Notes: generated from the sequence alone by a model not told the origin. DNA of 64,000 nucleotides from Dillenia suffruticosa (GCA_033439265.1 JAVTVX010000010.1:18837056-18901055); one strand, 5' to 3'. Positions 1 to 13,290 are shown, counted from the stretch's first letter. Numbers and translations: made by a program.

Positions 1-668
1 TGTAAAATATGCAAATGCATGTCTACCTGTTTGTGTCCATTTATTCATATTTATACCTTTTCCTCTAAGTATGTATCTAAGATATGCAAATACATATATT
101 AAGAGTGTGGATAAAATGTAGATGTGGAAGTCATTGGTGCATGCTAAGATGTGGCAAGGGATTTTTAGTGAGAGATGCACTAAATGTGTTTTGAAGTTCT
201 GCATCTTGAAATGGAATCACACACACAAAAAAAAGCTGAATTCAATTTTGGCTTTTGTAAAGATTTTGTAGTTCAAGCCAAGGTGATTTAGTGAGTTATT
301 GTTTATGTTACCAATCATCCAATGTAGTTTGTCAGTTTACAGTTGTTCAAGCCGAGGTGATTTAGTGAGTTATTGTTTATGTCACCAATCGTCCAATATA
401 GTTTGTCAGTCTACAGTTGGCATGTCTCTGATTGGCTGGCATTTTAATTTTGATCAGTGCCCCCATTGTGAAAATTTTTACATCAGAGTATAGGGTACAA
501 GAAGAGAACATACAGGTTGTGTTTGCAATGTCCAAAAAAATCAAAAGGAACTACCATTTGACTTCAGTTGGATAATGCTTCTATATCTTTATTGTTGAGG
601 ACTTGATAGGTTTTGAATGCAGCATGTCATCGAATTTGCTAATGGTGTGGGTTTTGAGCTTGTAGTAG
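1..668. other. Probable NAA25 intron, with a 74-bp tandem duplication
   Basis: No exon is recognisable before about position 669, so this is most likely an intron of the gene whose later exons follow. A 74-bp segment is duplicated head-to-tail at 271-344 and 345-418 with only a few substitutions; short open frames here follow the duplication and are not coding. The N-terminal part of the gene (roughly the first 220 residues in relatives) would lie left of the window. Confidence 0.6.
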
Positions 669-3600
669 GTCTTCTGTGGTAATGGTGGGGAGAAGCTGTT
701 AACCTTGGCTGAAGGCTTATTAAAGAAACATATTGCCTCTCATAGTTTGCATGAACCAGAAGGTGCAGTTTATATCTGCCGCCTGCTGACAGAAATCTGC
801 TGTACTGAGTTTTTACCCTAACTATGTTTATTGCGTTGCAGCTCTCATGGTATACATTTCGATACTGGAACAGCAGTCCAAGTATGGTGATGCATTAGAA
901 CTTCTCTCTGGAAAGTTGGGTTCACTTTTAATGATTGAAGTTGATAAGCTACGTATACAGGTACTTTCTGAATCTTCCTTACCCTTTTTTGCAGTTAATT
1001 ATGTGTCAGTAAAGTACTTATAATAGCTGCTTTTGGACTATAGAAGTTGATAGGCTCATTCTTTCATGTATGTGATGCATGTGAGTTTTTACTGAAACCA
1101 TTTTCTCTTTCATTTTTTCCTGCTCCATTTTAGCTCAACAGTACAGCTTGTGACAAGTTGAATATTTGATCTGTTTATTTTTTCAATAGCGGTCCCTACC
1201 ATTTGTTGATGTTTAAACTTCTCTGTTTAGGATTACTTGACTTCCAAAACTGATTGGAGAAATTTAAATTGCTTATGAGTATAAAGCTTTTAAGCATTTT
1301 CTTTGTTTTTATAATGCTGGTTGGTTCTGAAATTTTGTTTGTTATTTATGCCTTTCTTATAAATTCGTGCTCTTTGGCTTTAAGTTGACAGGGGAGACTT
1401 CTTGCTCGGGCAGGTGATTATGCTGCTGCTGCCAATATATACCAGAAAGTACTAGAGTCATGGTATGCTTGTGTGATGCGATCTCATTTTGACTTATAAG
1501 GATGATCTCTACTTTGTATAACTTATAATACCAGAAAGTGCCGTTCCTTGCCCAAAGTTTATTGGACTTTTGCATTTTCTATATTTTAGGCAGTAATCTC
1601 TTTTCTTTCTTATGGCAGCCCTGATGATTGGGAATGTTTCCTGCATTATCTAGGCTGTTTACTGGAGGATGGCAGCTGTTTGCAGGATGAATGCACAAAT
1701 GAATATATTCATCCTCCAGAAATAGTGGATTGCAAGCTTACAAATGCATCAGATGACCTGGTACAATTTCAACTCTTTCCTATTATTATATATATTGCAC
1801 TTCACTAAAAATGCCTTTGCAGAGTTTGAGTCAAGCTTATTGCTTTTGCAGTTGGATTCTCATATATCAGTTGCTTCAGCTTTTGTGCAAAAATTGCAAA
1901 AGGAATCCAATAGTGATTTCATAAGATGTCCTTACTTAGCCGAGCTTGAGATTGAAAGGAGAAAATGTCTTTATTCAACAGGGAGTGATGATAAGTTAAT
2001 GGAGGATTTGATGCAATACTTTTACAGGTTCACTATTTTTCTGTAACTTGCACACATTGATATATACGTTAACTATCTGATATATACATATGTATTGCAA
2101 GAAGAAGTCTAAATATCTTATTCTTTTTCTCTTGGCCATGTAGTATCATGTTGGCATATTTGTACATTATTGTTTTCCATTTGGCCCATTTCTTTTCAGC
2201 CTTTTTTATTCACATTGTTTTGATAACTATTGTTGTGTTCTTTCCTTAGGTATCTAACTAGTGATTGTGTTCTTATATTCAATAACCTAAATCTTCCTTA
2301 TTTTCTTGTCATTGAGGGGTTCTGCTTTGTGAGAACAGGTTTGGTCATTTGTCCTGTTTTGCTGCTGATGTTGAGGCATTCTTTCATGCCTTGTCTCCGG
2401 ATAAAAGGACAGAGTTCATAGACAAAGTTATGAATTGTTCTGACGATGCAATTTCACCAACTAAAGTGCTTGGGCGATCGGTGTCCCTTCTAAAGCTTCA
2501 AGAAATGCTTGGCGACATGTTCAAGCGTCCTGTGGGTGGTGAGATTCCAGATTTATATTCCATTTGATTTTGCTTGGCCTATTTTTTTTTTCTTTTTTTC
2601 TTTTTTCCCTGTGGCTTGCCTTTGCTAATGACATGTATTTCTTGTGACCATCCAAATATAGTCAAAAATCAGTTCATTGTTCTTGACTGGTAGTATATGG
2701 CAAATAGTGTTTAATCTGTGGAAATGTTTGTTCTTAAACTTCGTATCTGACTTTGTACTTTCTGCTGTTAGAGACAAATATTCTGTCAACTTTTGAAACG
2801 CCCAATTTTTTCTTTTGCTAATTTCCTGCAAATTTTATTGCTGAGTAGTGGAATTTCGTCAATTTTTTCTGTGGATTCATTCGGAGGGTTTTGCCCTTTT
2901 ATAACATGGGGAGGGGATGTAGGGATCCAAATGGCTGGTGGTACAAAGCGTCACTCTTATCAATATGTTTATTGCATTTGTGAAATATACTGACTTTGGA
3001 TATTTTCATCAGAACTTGAGGCATTGGCTGTACAAATGGTGGACATGTATTGCAAGAGCCTTCCTCTTTCGAAGGATTTGGATCCACAAGAGAATATGCA
3101 TGGTGAAGAGCTTTTATCAATGGCATGCAATGTCTTGGTCCAGGTATCTGATGATTTCCATTCTGTATTTTGTTATCATTATGCATAGTTATCAAATTGA
3201 GCATGTGTCAATAACTTATTCGCAGTATGTATATTCTTAAAAAAAAATATATGGTACCAACATTAGAATGATTAAGTAAAGATTGTAGAAATGTTGAAAT
3301 AAGTTGCGCAACTATTTTCATAGCATTATCACTTCCCTTTTCCTTGTTCATGTGTCTTTTTTATTTTATTTTATATTTCCCTATGACTAATCATGCTTTT
3401 TTAGAAGAGTCTATTTAAACAAACTACTAATAGATTTATAATTCTTGGTAACCAATCATTAAAGATCCAAAAGAGAGAAAAAAAAATCTTATTATTAGAA
3501 TTTGAAAAGTTAATACCAAATAAATATGTTGGAATTGGCAACCTAAACTTAAAAGATGGCGAAAGTTGTCTGGGGAATACCTTGGAGTCCAAAATCTACT

Positions 3601-6370
3601 GTTAAAAAAAAATATTGTAAGTAAAAGGTGACTAAAAAGTATAGCGAAATATATACCTTGTGTGGTAAATTTATTTGGTATTGTAAGAAAAAAAATTTAT
3701 TTAAAGATGGTCTTAATATACACCCAGAATACCTTCAGTTATATACATATCTAATACAATACATATTGTGTGACAATTTTGTCGTCCTCCCCACCCCTCC
3801 CCTCAAACAAGTTTGTTTGTGCAATTATTCGTTAAAAGAATTATGGAGTCATTTTGACTTCCAATTCTTGATAAAATATCTTTCATATGTGTCCTCCTTG
3901 TGAGTTATAAGTTCCTACGCACAAGCATGAAGGCATGTAGTTTGAGCTTGAGAAAGTTGTCTCATCTTTCTCCTTCTAATTATAAATTTAGGGATCCAAT
4001 TTATCCATTCGCTTATTCCTTCTTTTGTAAGACTTTTATCCTTAAGTTGGCATATATTGACACAAGCTGGCATTCAAATACTTGTTAATCTTTTTCCCCC
4101 AGTTATACTGGCGAACCTGGCATCTTGGCTATTTGCTGGAGGCAATTATGATTTTGGAATTTGGTTTGAGTGTTCGAAGGTAAAATTTGATTCATTTACT
4201 TGTTGATTATTATGATTTTCACATGTACTTCCCCTGTATCCATTATTAGTTTTGGTATGTTTCAGCCGTGCTTAGCTGATTTAGTTGCTTTTGATAGTGT
4301 ATCTGCTAAGGATGCTTGTAGACACTACAAGCTTGCTATGGCAATATTGACTTAGTTTTGATAATATAGATGAATCAAAAATGCTGTTTGCTTATACAAT
4401 TCTGTAGGCACCATTTTCTTGAGTTCGAAGTACAGGAATTTTTCTATGGTTGATGGTTTTCTTCAACATTCTTGAGTTTAAACCTGCTGATAATAAACTT
4501 CCTGGCTAGAGAACTTACTTTGCCTACCTCCAAAAAAACCTTGCTCTATTGCTACTGGAAAAATCTCTATCTTCATTATTCCTCTTGTAGGATGATACAA
4601 AGTAGATTGTTTGTGATTTTCAGTACTGTTGAGTGAGCCCTTAGAAAATTTTCTGCAAATTTTAAAGGACCTGGTTCAAGCAAGGATTAAGAATTTTAAG
4701 GAATTGTTCGGTGATGGTTATTTTGGAAATATTTGGTTTAGAGAAATGTACAGAGTTCTTTTATATATTTCATTTGTTTGAAAGAAAATAAATTTTCTTA
4801 GTTTTTGGGTATTGCAGCAAAGGTTTCTTTGAGAATATTAAGGAATTAATTAAGCTTCCATGCTTTCACTTTCTTAAATAAATTATTTCTCCTGTGCTGT
4901 AGGAAATGATAATTAGTGATATTGAAACTTGTTACATTTATACAAATAAAAGTAGATTTAATGTTGTTTCCTTGAATTTATGACTCTTCACTTATTACTG
5001 TGATGGTTGTGCCATAAATTAAGTCTACAGTACCCTGTGGAACCTTACCTTTGAATGTTGCATGTTTCTCCAACTTAGATATGCTGTTTTTTTCTTGCTA
5101 AAATATGTAATTTTCTAGTGGACACACCATTTACTTGCTCTTGAAATTTACTTTAATGACATGACATTTATGCCCTGAGTTTGCTTGGCAGGCATATATC
5201 CAACTACAAGATATCGCTGTTGCACTTGTATTCTCACATGGGTGCCCTGTCATTGGCCCATGAATGGTAATGATCCTTGAATGTTAAGTGCACTTGATTG
5301 TGGAAAGGGTACTTTTCTTTATGTGGTTCTTGTTTTGGGAGGAGGGAGGTTGTAGGGTTGTGTGGGTGGACTTCTGTGACAGGATAGCTGGTTCTTAAAT
5401 GCTTCTTCCTCTTGTGCTGATATGGATTTTTTGTTCATCTACAACATGCAGGTACAAGTCTCTAGAGGTGAAGAACATCTTGTTAGAAACTGTTTCTCAC
5501 CACATTGTACCCCAGATGTTGGTGTCTCCCTTATGGGCCGATTTAAATGATCTTCTTAAGGATTATATGAAGTTTATGGATGACCACTCCAGAGAATCTG
5601 CAGATCTAACATTTCTTGCATATCGCCATCGAAATTACTCAAAAGTGCGTGAGGGGATGATATATTTAATTCTATTTTTCATGCTCTATGGCAAATAACA
5701 CTTGTTACATATTGTTTTCTTTTTATAGAAAAAGAAGATTATAGGCTGTGGACAGAAAAATATTACAAAAAAGAGGATAAGGATTCCCCTTTGGAAGAGT
5801 GTGGGAAAACAAAAGGGAAATACTACATCCCTTCGGATTAATATGAAAAACAATGAATTCACTCCTTAATCTTTGCCTCTTCGATATTTACTGATTGAGA
5901 AAAATGTAATGACATAAAAAGTTATGGTGCTTCTAGAACACCTAAGAAAACTTTGATGGAAGTACTTGTACAAGATATTCTGTCATATAAACTTTCATGT
6001 GTTTCCCTAGTTGCAACGGTGTTTCATTGTCCAAGTTTTGTAATTTTTAAGCCAAGTCTTTCTTTCTAGAATCAGCTATTTAATACTTTGTGAAGTGTTA
6101 TCAGGTAATTGCTTATGTTTGGAAGCAGTGTAAGTTGTTTGGTTAAATAAGTGTGACTTGTATCAACTTTTCATTTGGAGCATTGGTAACCAGTATTCCA
6201 TTTGTTTCTTTTGCAATGGTATCATGATCTTATTGAGAGCTTCATCTTTCAGGTTATTGAGTTTGTTCATTCAAAGAGAGATTGCAGCACTCCCAATCAG
6301 TATCTAATGGCAAGAATTGAAGCCCCCATTCTTCAACTAAAGCAAAATGCTGATAACATTGAAGAAGAGG

Positions 6371-6404
<34 letters not shown>

Positions 6405-9214
6405 CTTTTTGAGTTCTATTATCAGTGCATTTTTTGTTTCTTGCTTTAGTGTTTAATGAACATTATTTCATGTGTCCTCTTCAGTCTATTCTTGAAAATA
6501 TGAACTATGGAGTTCGCATTGTTGAGCTTGCAACTGATATTGGATGTACACATTTGACCTTCAATGAAGATTTGCAGTTACGACCATGGTGGACACCTAC
6601 TTCGGATAAACATTATCTTTTAGGTTAGTCATGAGAACTTGGTTTCCAGTCCCGCTAGAGAAACAACTCTTGAGAGGAAATGATGTTGAAAATAAGCAGT
6701 ATTGATGTATGCACGACTAGATCTCCTTTTGAGTTGTCAAAGATGATTGATTTTGACTTTAGTTTGTTTGGGGGAATAAAGGGATTATAAAATACTGTGC
6801 TAGATTTCCAAAATATTATATTCCCATGACCTAATATACCATCTGTTGTTTTTTGTTTCACTTTGGTAGTGATATGATAAACTACATATATTTCTTACTA
6901 TCTGTTGCTTTTTTCTTCTCTAACACAACTGTTAATTTGCTGAATTTGTTTAATTTTGTATGCAGAACCATTTGAAGAAGGATCTCACTGCTTCAAGCAA
7001 AACTGGTATAAACCTTTAATAACTTTATATATCTTTCTGGTATTCTAATGTCTGATGAAATATTATATCATGAAAAAGTTGTTTGATGAAATATTATTTT
7101 TTCCATATGGTTTAGCATGAGCTTAACTGAAATCATGCTCCAAAGAGGAGTACAACAATACAAATTCAGTTTACCGCAATAATTGTGAAAGGCTTGAAAT
7201 AGAAGTGTTGCTATACAACCTCTAAAGCCCGAAGATTTACATTATTTTAGATGTAATATCAAATGAAACCTCTGTACTTCTAATTTTGGTCACTCTTTGA
7301 AGGATTGTGATTGTTCAATGCCATTGGCATACCTATATTAAACAAGAAATATTCAGTTCCACAATATCTCATATAGTGTGGATAATTCTCTTTGCAAGCA
7401 CTAGACAATTGAAAGAACTGGAAAACCAAGTCTTGATCATGTAAATTTATGCACACTATACCTTTCTACTAGTATTTTGCTGAATACTGTATAATATATT
7501 TCATTATGCTTGGCTACATTTTCAAAATTCTAGTGTGAAAGTGTTTTTTATTTTTGTAATTTCTTCTTCTGGTCTGATTCAAGAAGGAAACAGGAAACAA
7601 GAAGGATTTATATTTCATTTAAACTTGTTTCTTCACCTTCAATATTTCTTTCTGATATCTTTTGCCTCGTTCATTTTCTCTCACTTTGGAAGGAAAGCAT
7701 TTCTATTCCAATCTTAATTTGCATTGTACTCCAAGTTCTCAATGAATAAATGATGCTTATTGCAACTACAAAAACTAAACCTACCTCTTTGCAATATGCC
7801 ATTCTAAATTGGTAGATATTAATTTCTTCTGAGGTATGGTAGATAGCATAATTCATGACTACCTCTCAATTTTTCCCATGGTTCTGTGTTTGTGCTTTGT
7901 CAAAACTTCGGACTCAAAAAGAAGAATAAGTTGCTGTTTGCATTAGGAATTCAGTGCTTAACAATGCCTTGTTAATATGACCATATTGGTGATATTTATT
8001 CCTGGCAGCAACAGCACATGAAAGAATATAGAGCAAATGAATGGAAAGTTGTTGAGAAGAGATCTCTTGTTCCTCGGCTGATTTATCTATCAATTCAGTG
8101 TGCTTCAATGTCTGTCAAGGAAAATGCTGAAGCCAATGGTTTATCGAACACTAAAATTGCTTCCGAAATGAGAACTTTGCTTGATCGCTATGCTAAGGTC
8201 TTGGGTTTTTCTCTTGATGAAGCGATCGAAGTTGTTGTTGGGGTTCTAAATGGCCGAAACTCTTCAAAGGTATGGTTTTGCTATCATAACGTCTCCAATC
8301 AATGCTATTTTTTTTCAGTATACTAAAATGCTCTTCAAATGTTATCATTGTGCCCTTCCATCTATCCAGTGCTAGTGATTTATCTTAAAATCTAATATCA
8401 AAGGCTTCATGTGATTCCTCTAGCATATACATGTCCAGACACTAGAAAGAGACTATAAGTTTACTGCATGTCATCTTCCATTAATTTTAATTGTTGGAAG
8501 GCTTTCTCTCTTGTGCAGGCATTTGACTCAGACTTGATCAATTGGTTAAACTTTGCTGTGTTTTTAAATGCTGGGAACTTGGCCTCTCATAATCTTGGTT
8601 CTCCAAATAAAGATGGATCGACATCTAATCTGTGGAAAGTTGTAGATTCCCTTCTGCAGAAGTATGTCTTCGAAAAGTCCAGGAGTATGGGGTCCTTGAC
8701 TTGTTCTCCTGGTAGTGATTTTCTGATGTTGGTGCAATTGGTCGTGGAGCCGCTGGCATGGCATGGTCTTATTATTCAGTCATGTATCCGATCATCTGTC
8801 CCATCTGGTAAGAGGAAGAAGAAAGCTGGGACCTGCAGAGATTTCAAACTCTCTACTTTCTCATGCTGCAAATGATTCTGTCCAGTCTTTATGTAGTATT
8901 CTAGAAGAGGTTGAAAGATGGTTGAGACAACAAATTGGTGAGCCTGAGGATGAGAAGTTGGAATGCTTTCTCTGTTGCCAACAAGGTCTTGAAAATGGAC
9001 CTGGCCGCATTTATCAGGTCATAGACTCTTTGATCTCATCCACAAGTAGTACAGAGGTTGGTGACAGATCTTTCAGGCACTGAAAGCATGGGACCCTGTC
9101 CAGATTGCCCGAAAAATTGTGGCTAGTCAACGGACATCACTGTCGAACTTCCTCCAAATTTGTGAATCAAAAAGTAAATTGTTTCAGACACTGAAGCAGC
9201 AGTTGCAGGTATAA
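669..9214 (+). CDS. NAA25: NatB N-acetyltransferase auxiliary subunit NAA25 (3' part, frame-disrupted)
   Basis: NAA25 is the large TPR-like scaffold that anchors the catalytic subunit NAA20 on the ribosome for co-translational acetylation of Met-Asp/Glu/Asn N-termini. Exons read: 669-762, 842-960, 1392-1462, 1619-1760, 1852-2027, 2339-2538, 3013-3143, 4103-4179, 5192-5266, 5452-5644, 6253-6372, 6485-6623, 6966-7005, 8009-8269, 8519-9214; together about 845 codons, against about 1,060 in the Arabidopsis protein as recalled. Landmark peptides include LHEPEALMVYISILEQQSKY, PDDWECFLHYLGCLLED, ESADLTFLAYRHRNYSKVIE and ALKAWDP near the end. Phases agree at every junction up to 7005. Three breaks follow: exon 6966-7005 ends in phase 2 but the next exon needs phase 0; one extra base near 8831 shifts the frame after GKRKKKAG; one missing base near 9068 restores it. 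Gene identity is sure; whether the locus is functional or the indels are assembly errors is open. Confidence 0.88.
6373..6403. repeat. Poly-T tract in a NAA25 intron
   Basis: An almost uninterrupted run of about 30 T follows the donor at 6372/6373 in a short intron (6373-6484). It adds length to the polypyrimidine signal but has no other recognisable role. Confidence 0.9.
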
Positions 9215-9895
9215 CTGATATGAGGAGAGAATTTTGGCAGCACCAAAAGTGTGTGCATTGGCTTGCTCAGGGTGCTACTCTTGCCAGCTGCTGTATCTTT
9301 GTAAGTGTTTTCCGGGTAGAAAACTAGGGCATGGCGTGATGTTTTCAGTTAATTTTAATTTTAATTCTAATCCACCACCTCCCTCACCCCCCCCCCCCCC
9401 CGCGGGCGCGGCGGGCGGCGGGGCTAATCTCCTAGTGCAGGTAGGTGTTCTAGGGGTGGGCATTGGGCTTTGGCTGGTATATTTCTGTATCTTTAGTTAT
9501 TATTATTATTATTTTTTTGGTTGGACATTTTATCCATGTGGCTGGCTGTGTCGGGCTAGATTGTACACAAAATAAACATGAAAAATTTATCTTTTTGTCC
9601 GCCACACCCCCACCCAAAAGAGGCATAATACATTTCTTTTTGTGCGAGTTCTTTTTACTACTCTGCTTGCTTGTTACCTTTGTATTGCATTAATTTTAAT
9701 AACTTGAGGTTTCCCTTTCGTTGGAGAAAGTCTGGCAGTACTAGTGGTTATTTTCATGTTTAACTGAAATGGAACAAAGTGAAATAGATTTTATGTTGCT
9801 CAAAATATTGGGTTATGTTGGAGAGAAGGCTATTCCAGCACCTTTTGTCTACTTGGACTTCGATGATTAAAAGATGAATTCTAATGGTATGGATA
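9215..9895. other. 3' flank of NAA25 with a C-run and GC-rich island
   Basis: Presumed 3' UTR and intergenic DNA. It contains a run of about 14 C at 9388-9402 followed by a short CG-only block to about 9424, very unlike the AT-rich surroundings. No gene is seen; the open frames across this block are compositional. Confidence 0.6.
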
Positions 9896-9904
9896 GAGAT
9901 ATTA

Positions 9905-10050
9905 GAGTGATGTACCAAAATGACCTTTTTTTTAAAAAATTTTTAAAAAACCTGAGGGGAAAAATATTTCCCCAAATAACCCGTATTTGTCGCGGGTTGA
10001 ACCCGCGACCGTATTTGTCGCGGGTTGAACCCATGACAAAGCCACGTGGC
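9905..10050 (+). repeat. Left terminal inverted repeat of the MULE
   Basis: About 145 bp match the reverse complement of 17760-17908 with small differences: the terminal GAG..ATGTACC, an A/T-run, a TTTCCCCAAAT stretch, two copies of a palindrome centred on GGGTTGAACCC (9990-10008 and about 10018-10037, the second imperfect), then GACAAAGCCACGTG. Preceded directly by the target duplication at 9896-9904. Confidence 0.9.
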
Positions 10051-10061
10051 AGCCGGGGGGG

Positions 10062-10141
10062 TTTCCGCGTTTTCAAAACGCGGAAAACTATTCCGCGTTT
10101 TCAAAACGCGGAAAATTATTCCGCGTTTGCAAAACGCGAAA
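10062..10141. repeat. Left subterminal palindrome array (three units)
   Basis: Three successive self-complementary units of about 22 bp, TTCCGCGTTTTCAAAACGCGG and variants, spaced 5-7 bp apart just inside the terminal repeat. Each unit could fold into a hairpin or bind a dimeric protein. The unit matches the array at the opposite end. A run of C follows at about 10144-10153. Confidence 0.85.
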
Positions 10142-10153
10142 ATGCCCCCCCCC

Positions 10154-11137
10154 CAAAACGCACGCCATTTCCCAAAAAACGCACGCCATTCCTCCAACCC
10201 CATTCCCTCCCAAAAACGCACGTCATTCCCTCTTCCAAATTGTTTTAATCTCCCAATTGTTTTACCCCCTAATTATTTTAATTCGATTTTTATAATTATA
10301 TTTAATTTCGATTTTTGTAATTATATCTAATTTAGACGATCCAAATTTATGTATTATAATAATTAAAAGAAATCAGGCTAGTTTGCCTTTATAATTTTAT
10401 GAAAAAATTACAAAATTAAAAAATAATTCTAAAATTTTTAAAATTAGAAATAGTGACAAAAATTTCTCATAATTGAAAAAAATTGTAACATTACAAAATA
10501 TTAGTATTAATATCTAAAAGTTATATGTTAAGATTCATTATATTTTAATATATTATTTTTTATTTTTGATTAATTTAATATAAAAATAATATCATATTGC
10601 ATAAATAATCAATATCAATAGAGTTTTAAAATAGAGAATGAATATATAACGAATTGATTTTGATTTTCAAAATAATTGTAACATGCTAACCATTGTTATA
10701 TTAAAATTATTTAAATTATAAATAAATATATAAAATAATTAAAATTACAAACAAAAATAAATATTAGAATTTTTAGAGAAGTCAACTAATAATAATTTAT
10801 TATTTTGTCATATATCTATATATATATATTTTTGCATGTTATCCCTTATAACACTCGTAATGGTGGTTTGATAAATTAAAATAATTAAATGTATATCCAC
10901 CAGACGCGTCCGCGAGTCAACGGTTAACCAGCGGTGTAATGGGCCGGACGCACGATATTATCGATATATGTATATTATCTAAACAGTTAAAGTAAAATAA
11001 CAATTTGAAAAAAAAACTAATTTCTTATAAATAAACAAAAAGGAGAAACGAAACAAATAAAATCCGAGAAATGAACATATATAAATGAATCGAATTATTA
11101 TTAATATAATATAGGATACAAAGTACATAATATATAA
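10154..11137. other. AT-rich internal MULE DNA without a gene
   Basis: Extremely AT-rich sequence between the left subterminal array and the 3' end of the PMD gene. No coding exon is seen. It presumably includes the 3' end and termination region of that gene. Confidence 0.6.
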
Positions 11138-13062
11138 CTAACGTTGTCGTCGCCTTCTTGTATCATAACGTCTAACATCTAAATCTGTCCTGATATATGT
11201 AGTGTCGTCTTGGGACGATAAACCCATATCATGTAATTGTGTGATCTGTGAGGGTCCTACGTCACTAAAACGAGGAGGAGAAACATGGTACATCGTGTGT
11301 GCATCATTTCTCTGAAACTGTGTCTGTCCCTCAACTATACGAATGCCCCTCTGTGGGGCGTCAGGAGTAGAGAAATGAGGGAACTCAAACACTGGTGTGT
11401 AGAAAGAAGAGGAGTCCTCAAAAGTATTCGAAGGTCCTGCAACGTCCTCTGGATGCTGAGATGGAAATGGTGACGCATCATGAGTAGATGCCCTCGGACG
11501 TTGTCGCGCTCGGCTCCGTCGAGGTCGATGCTCCTCGTCACCTCTCTCAGCACGACCTCTAGGATGTCTAGGTCTCAGGAGATATGCCATGTCATCATTC
11601 AAAGCTGACATGGCTGTATCCGCCATTCACGGATATGAACATCCTCAGAGTCTTCTCGAATCTGATGCTAGTGAATCACGCTATAAAGATCTCGATACAC
11701 TTTAGTTAAAAAATAAAAAATGAAATTAAAAAAAAAAATTTAAATTACACACTTACCACATATCCCAAACAAGCGCCATGCCGACTAATAAATATACGAG
11801 AGATGGTGCGGTACCATGCGGTGTAAGAATTATGGACAGTGGGTCCAACTGACGTGTCAATAGGGACTACATAATCTCGTCGGTGATTCCAAATCTCGAT
11901 GTAACGGGCATGCTCGACTGACCAATCTATCTCCTGTGAACCACGCAAGCTAATCTCGTGCAATCGATCCTCAGTATCGCAGTGATCCGGAATGACCTGC
12001 ATTCCTCCAAACTGACGGATCACTCGATCTGGAAAGTACCACGCTACAATAGAGAAACAGATAAGCGGTACCCGAGCCAGCCAAATATCCCTACCCTCAT
12101 GACAATAATCGGGGAGGGAAGATAACACGTCCTCAGTGTAAGGCTGCCACACGATATCATCGCTCGTCAATCTATCTAATGCCTCCCTATACACTGTCAC
12201 GACGTGTGTAGAAAGGGAAGTGACATCAAATTCCGTCCTCCACCGCAAAGCCAATGGGCCATCCCCCTCGACATATATAGATCGCTTAATAGGAGCAATA
12301 CATGGAAATCTCTCCCATGCCCAAATCTGTAAAAGAATCAGAGCCCCACAAATCTCATGCGAATCTGCGTGCGATGCTATACAAAGCTGTCTGTACAAGT
12401 AAGCTAAGCACGCAGAACCCCAACTACGACGACTAGAGTAATCTAAATCCTCTAATACTAATAAATACTGTAAATGTACATAATAACCACTCTTATCAGA
12501 AAATAAAAATATCCCCTATCAATAGTAATATATACCCCCGTGTCCATCGCAAAATATGATCATAATCTGCATCGTGGGGCAAGTGACCTATGAAAGCTGA
12601 CAACCATGGCATACTCAATGAATGACCCTTAAAAGCCGAGCGAGGAGGGATAACACCTAATAATCTCTGACACAGCCCAATCCACGAAAAACCCGTTGTC
12701 CTAGCGACAACGGGTATCCCATCTAAAGGTAAACCTAAAATAACTTCTACATCTTGTAACGTAACTGTAAGCTCACCGTGGCGCATATGAAATGTGTGTG
12801 TCTCCTGCCTCCATCTCTCCACTAGAGCCGTGATGAGATGCCAATCCAACTGTATAAAACGAAGTCGAGCGACCCCCAAAAAGCCCGACGCCTGTAGGAG
12901 AGGAACTACTCTATCGTCAATATGGTCATGCCCAAAACGTCGTAATACTGCCTCACGTCTACGGCAGACAAGCCAATCAGTATCATCTCCCTCCCAAACT
13001 CTAGTAGAGCGGTGTCCTTGCTGCAAGCGTAGAAGGCTCGGATCAGTAGGTCCGGGATCCAT
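11138..13062 (-). pseudogene. Plant mobile domain (PMD, MAIN-like) protein carried by the MULE
   Basis: Three minus-strand blocks in 5'-3' order: 13062-12496, about 12498-11745, and 11626-11138. The first starts MDPGPTDPSLLRLQQGHRS and has the PMD signature (HTFHMRHGELTVTLQDVEVILGLPLDG, in two parts around residues 90-115); the second continues with DYSSRRSWGSACLAYLYRQLC and IWAWERFPCIAP, typical of the aminotransferase-like PMD family. The third is a basic, Arg/Ser/Pro-rich tail ending in RRRRQR and may be a separate exon. One base too many near 12500 shifts the frame between the first two blocks. PMD proteins such as MAIN and MAIL1 act in the nucleus with PP7-like phosphatases, and PMD genes are known to travel in MULEs. 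Whether this copy was ever translated here is unknown. Confidence 0.8.
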
Positions 13063-13290
13063 CTGAAATGTAAAAAAGTATAATAATTAGCATAAATATA
13101 TAAATGTACAAATAAATTTAATAATATATAACCACATATTTCAATGCACAAAAAGAAAATCTGATATTCACACAAATATATTATATATTGTATAATAAAG
13201 AAAATACAGCAACATATTTAAATTTTCAAAATATAGTATACATTAAGAAGTACAATAATTACAAAATCATACAAATACAAGAAAATCTCA

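Noticed and set aside
3144..4102. Open frames in the long NAA25 intron
   Set aside because: AT-rich frames with no similarity to any known domain; flanking exons join in phase across the intron.
9867..10330. Overlapping open frames on both strands through the left MULE end
   Set aside because: They follow the palindromic CG-rich arrays, which stay open in several frames because of symmetry; no domain is visible.
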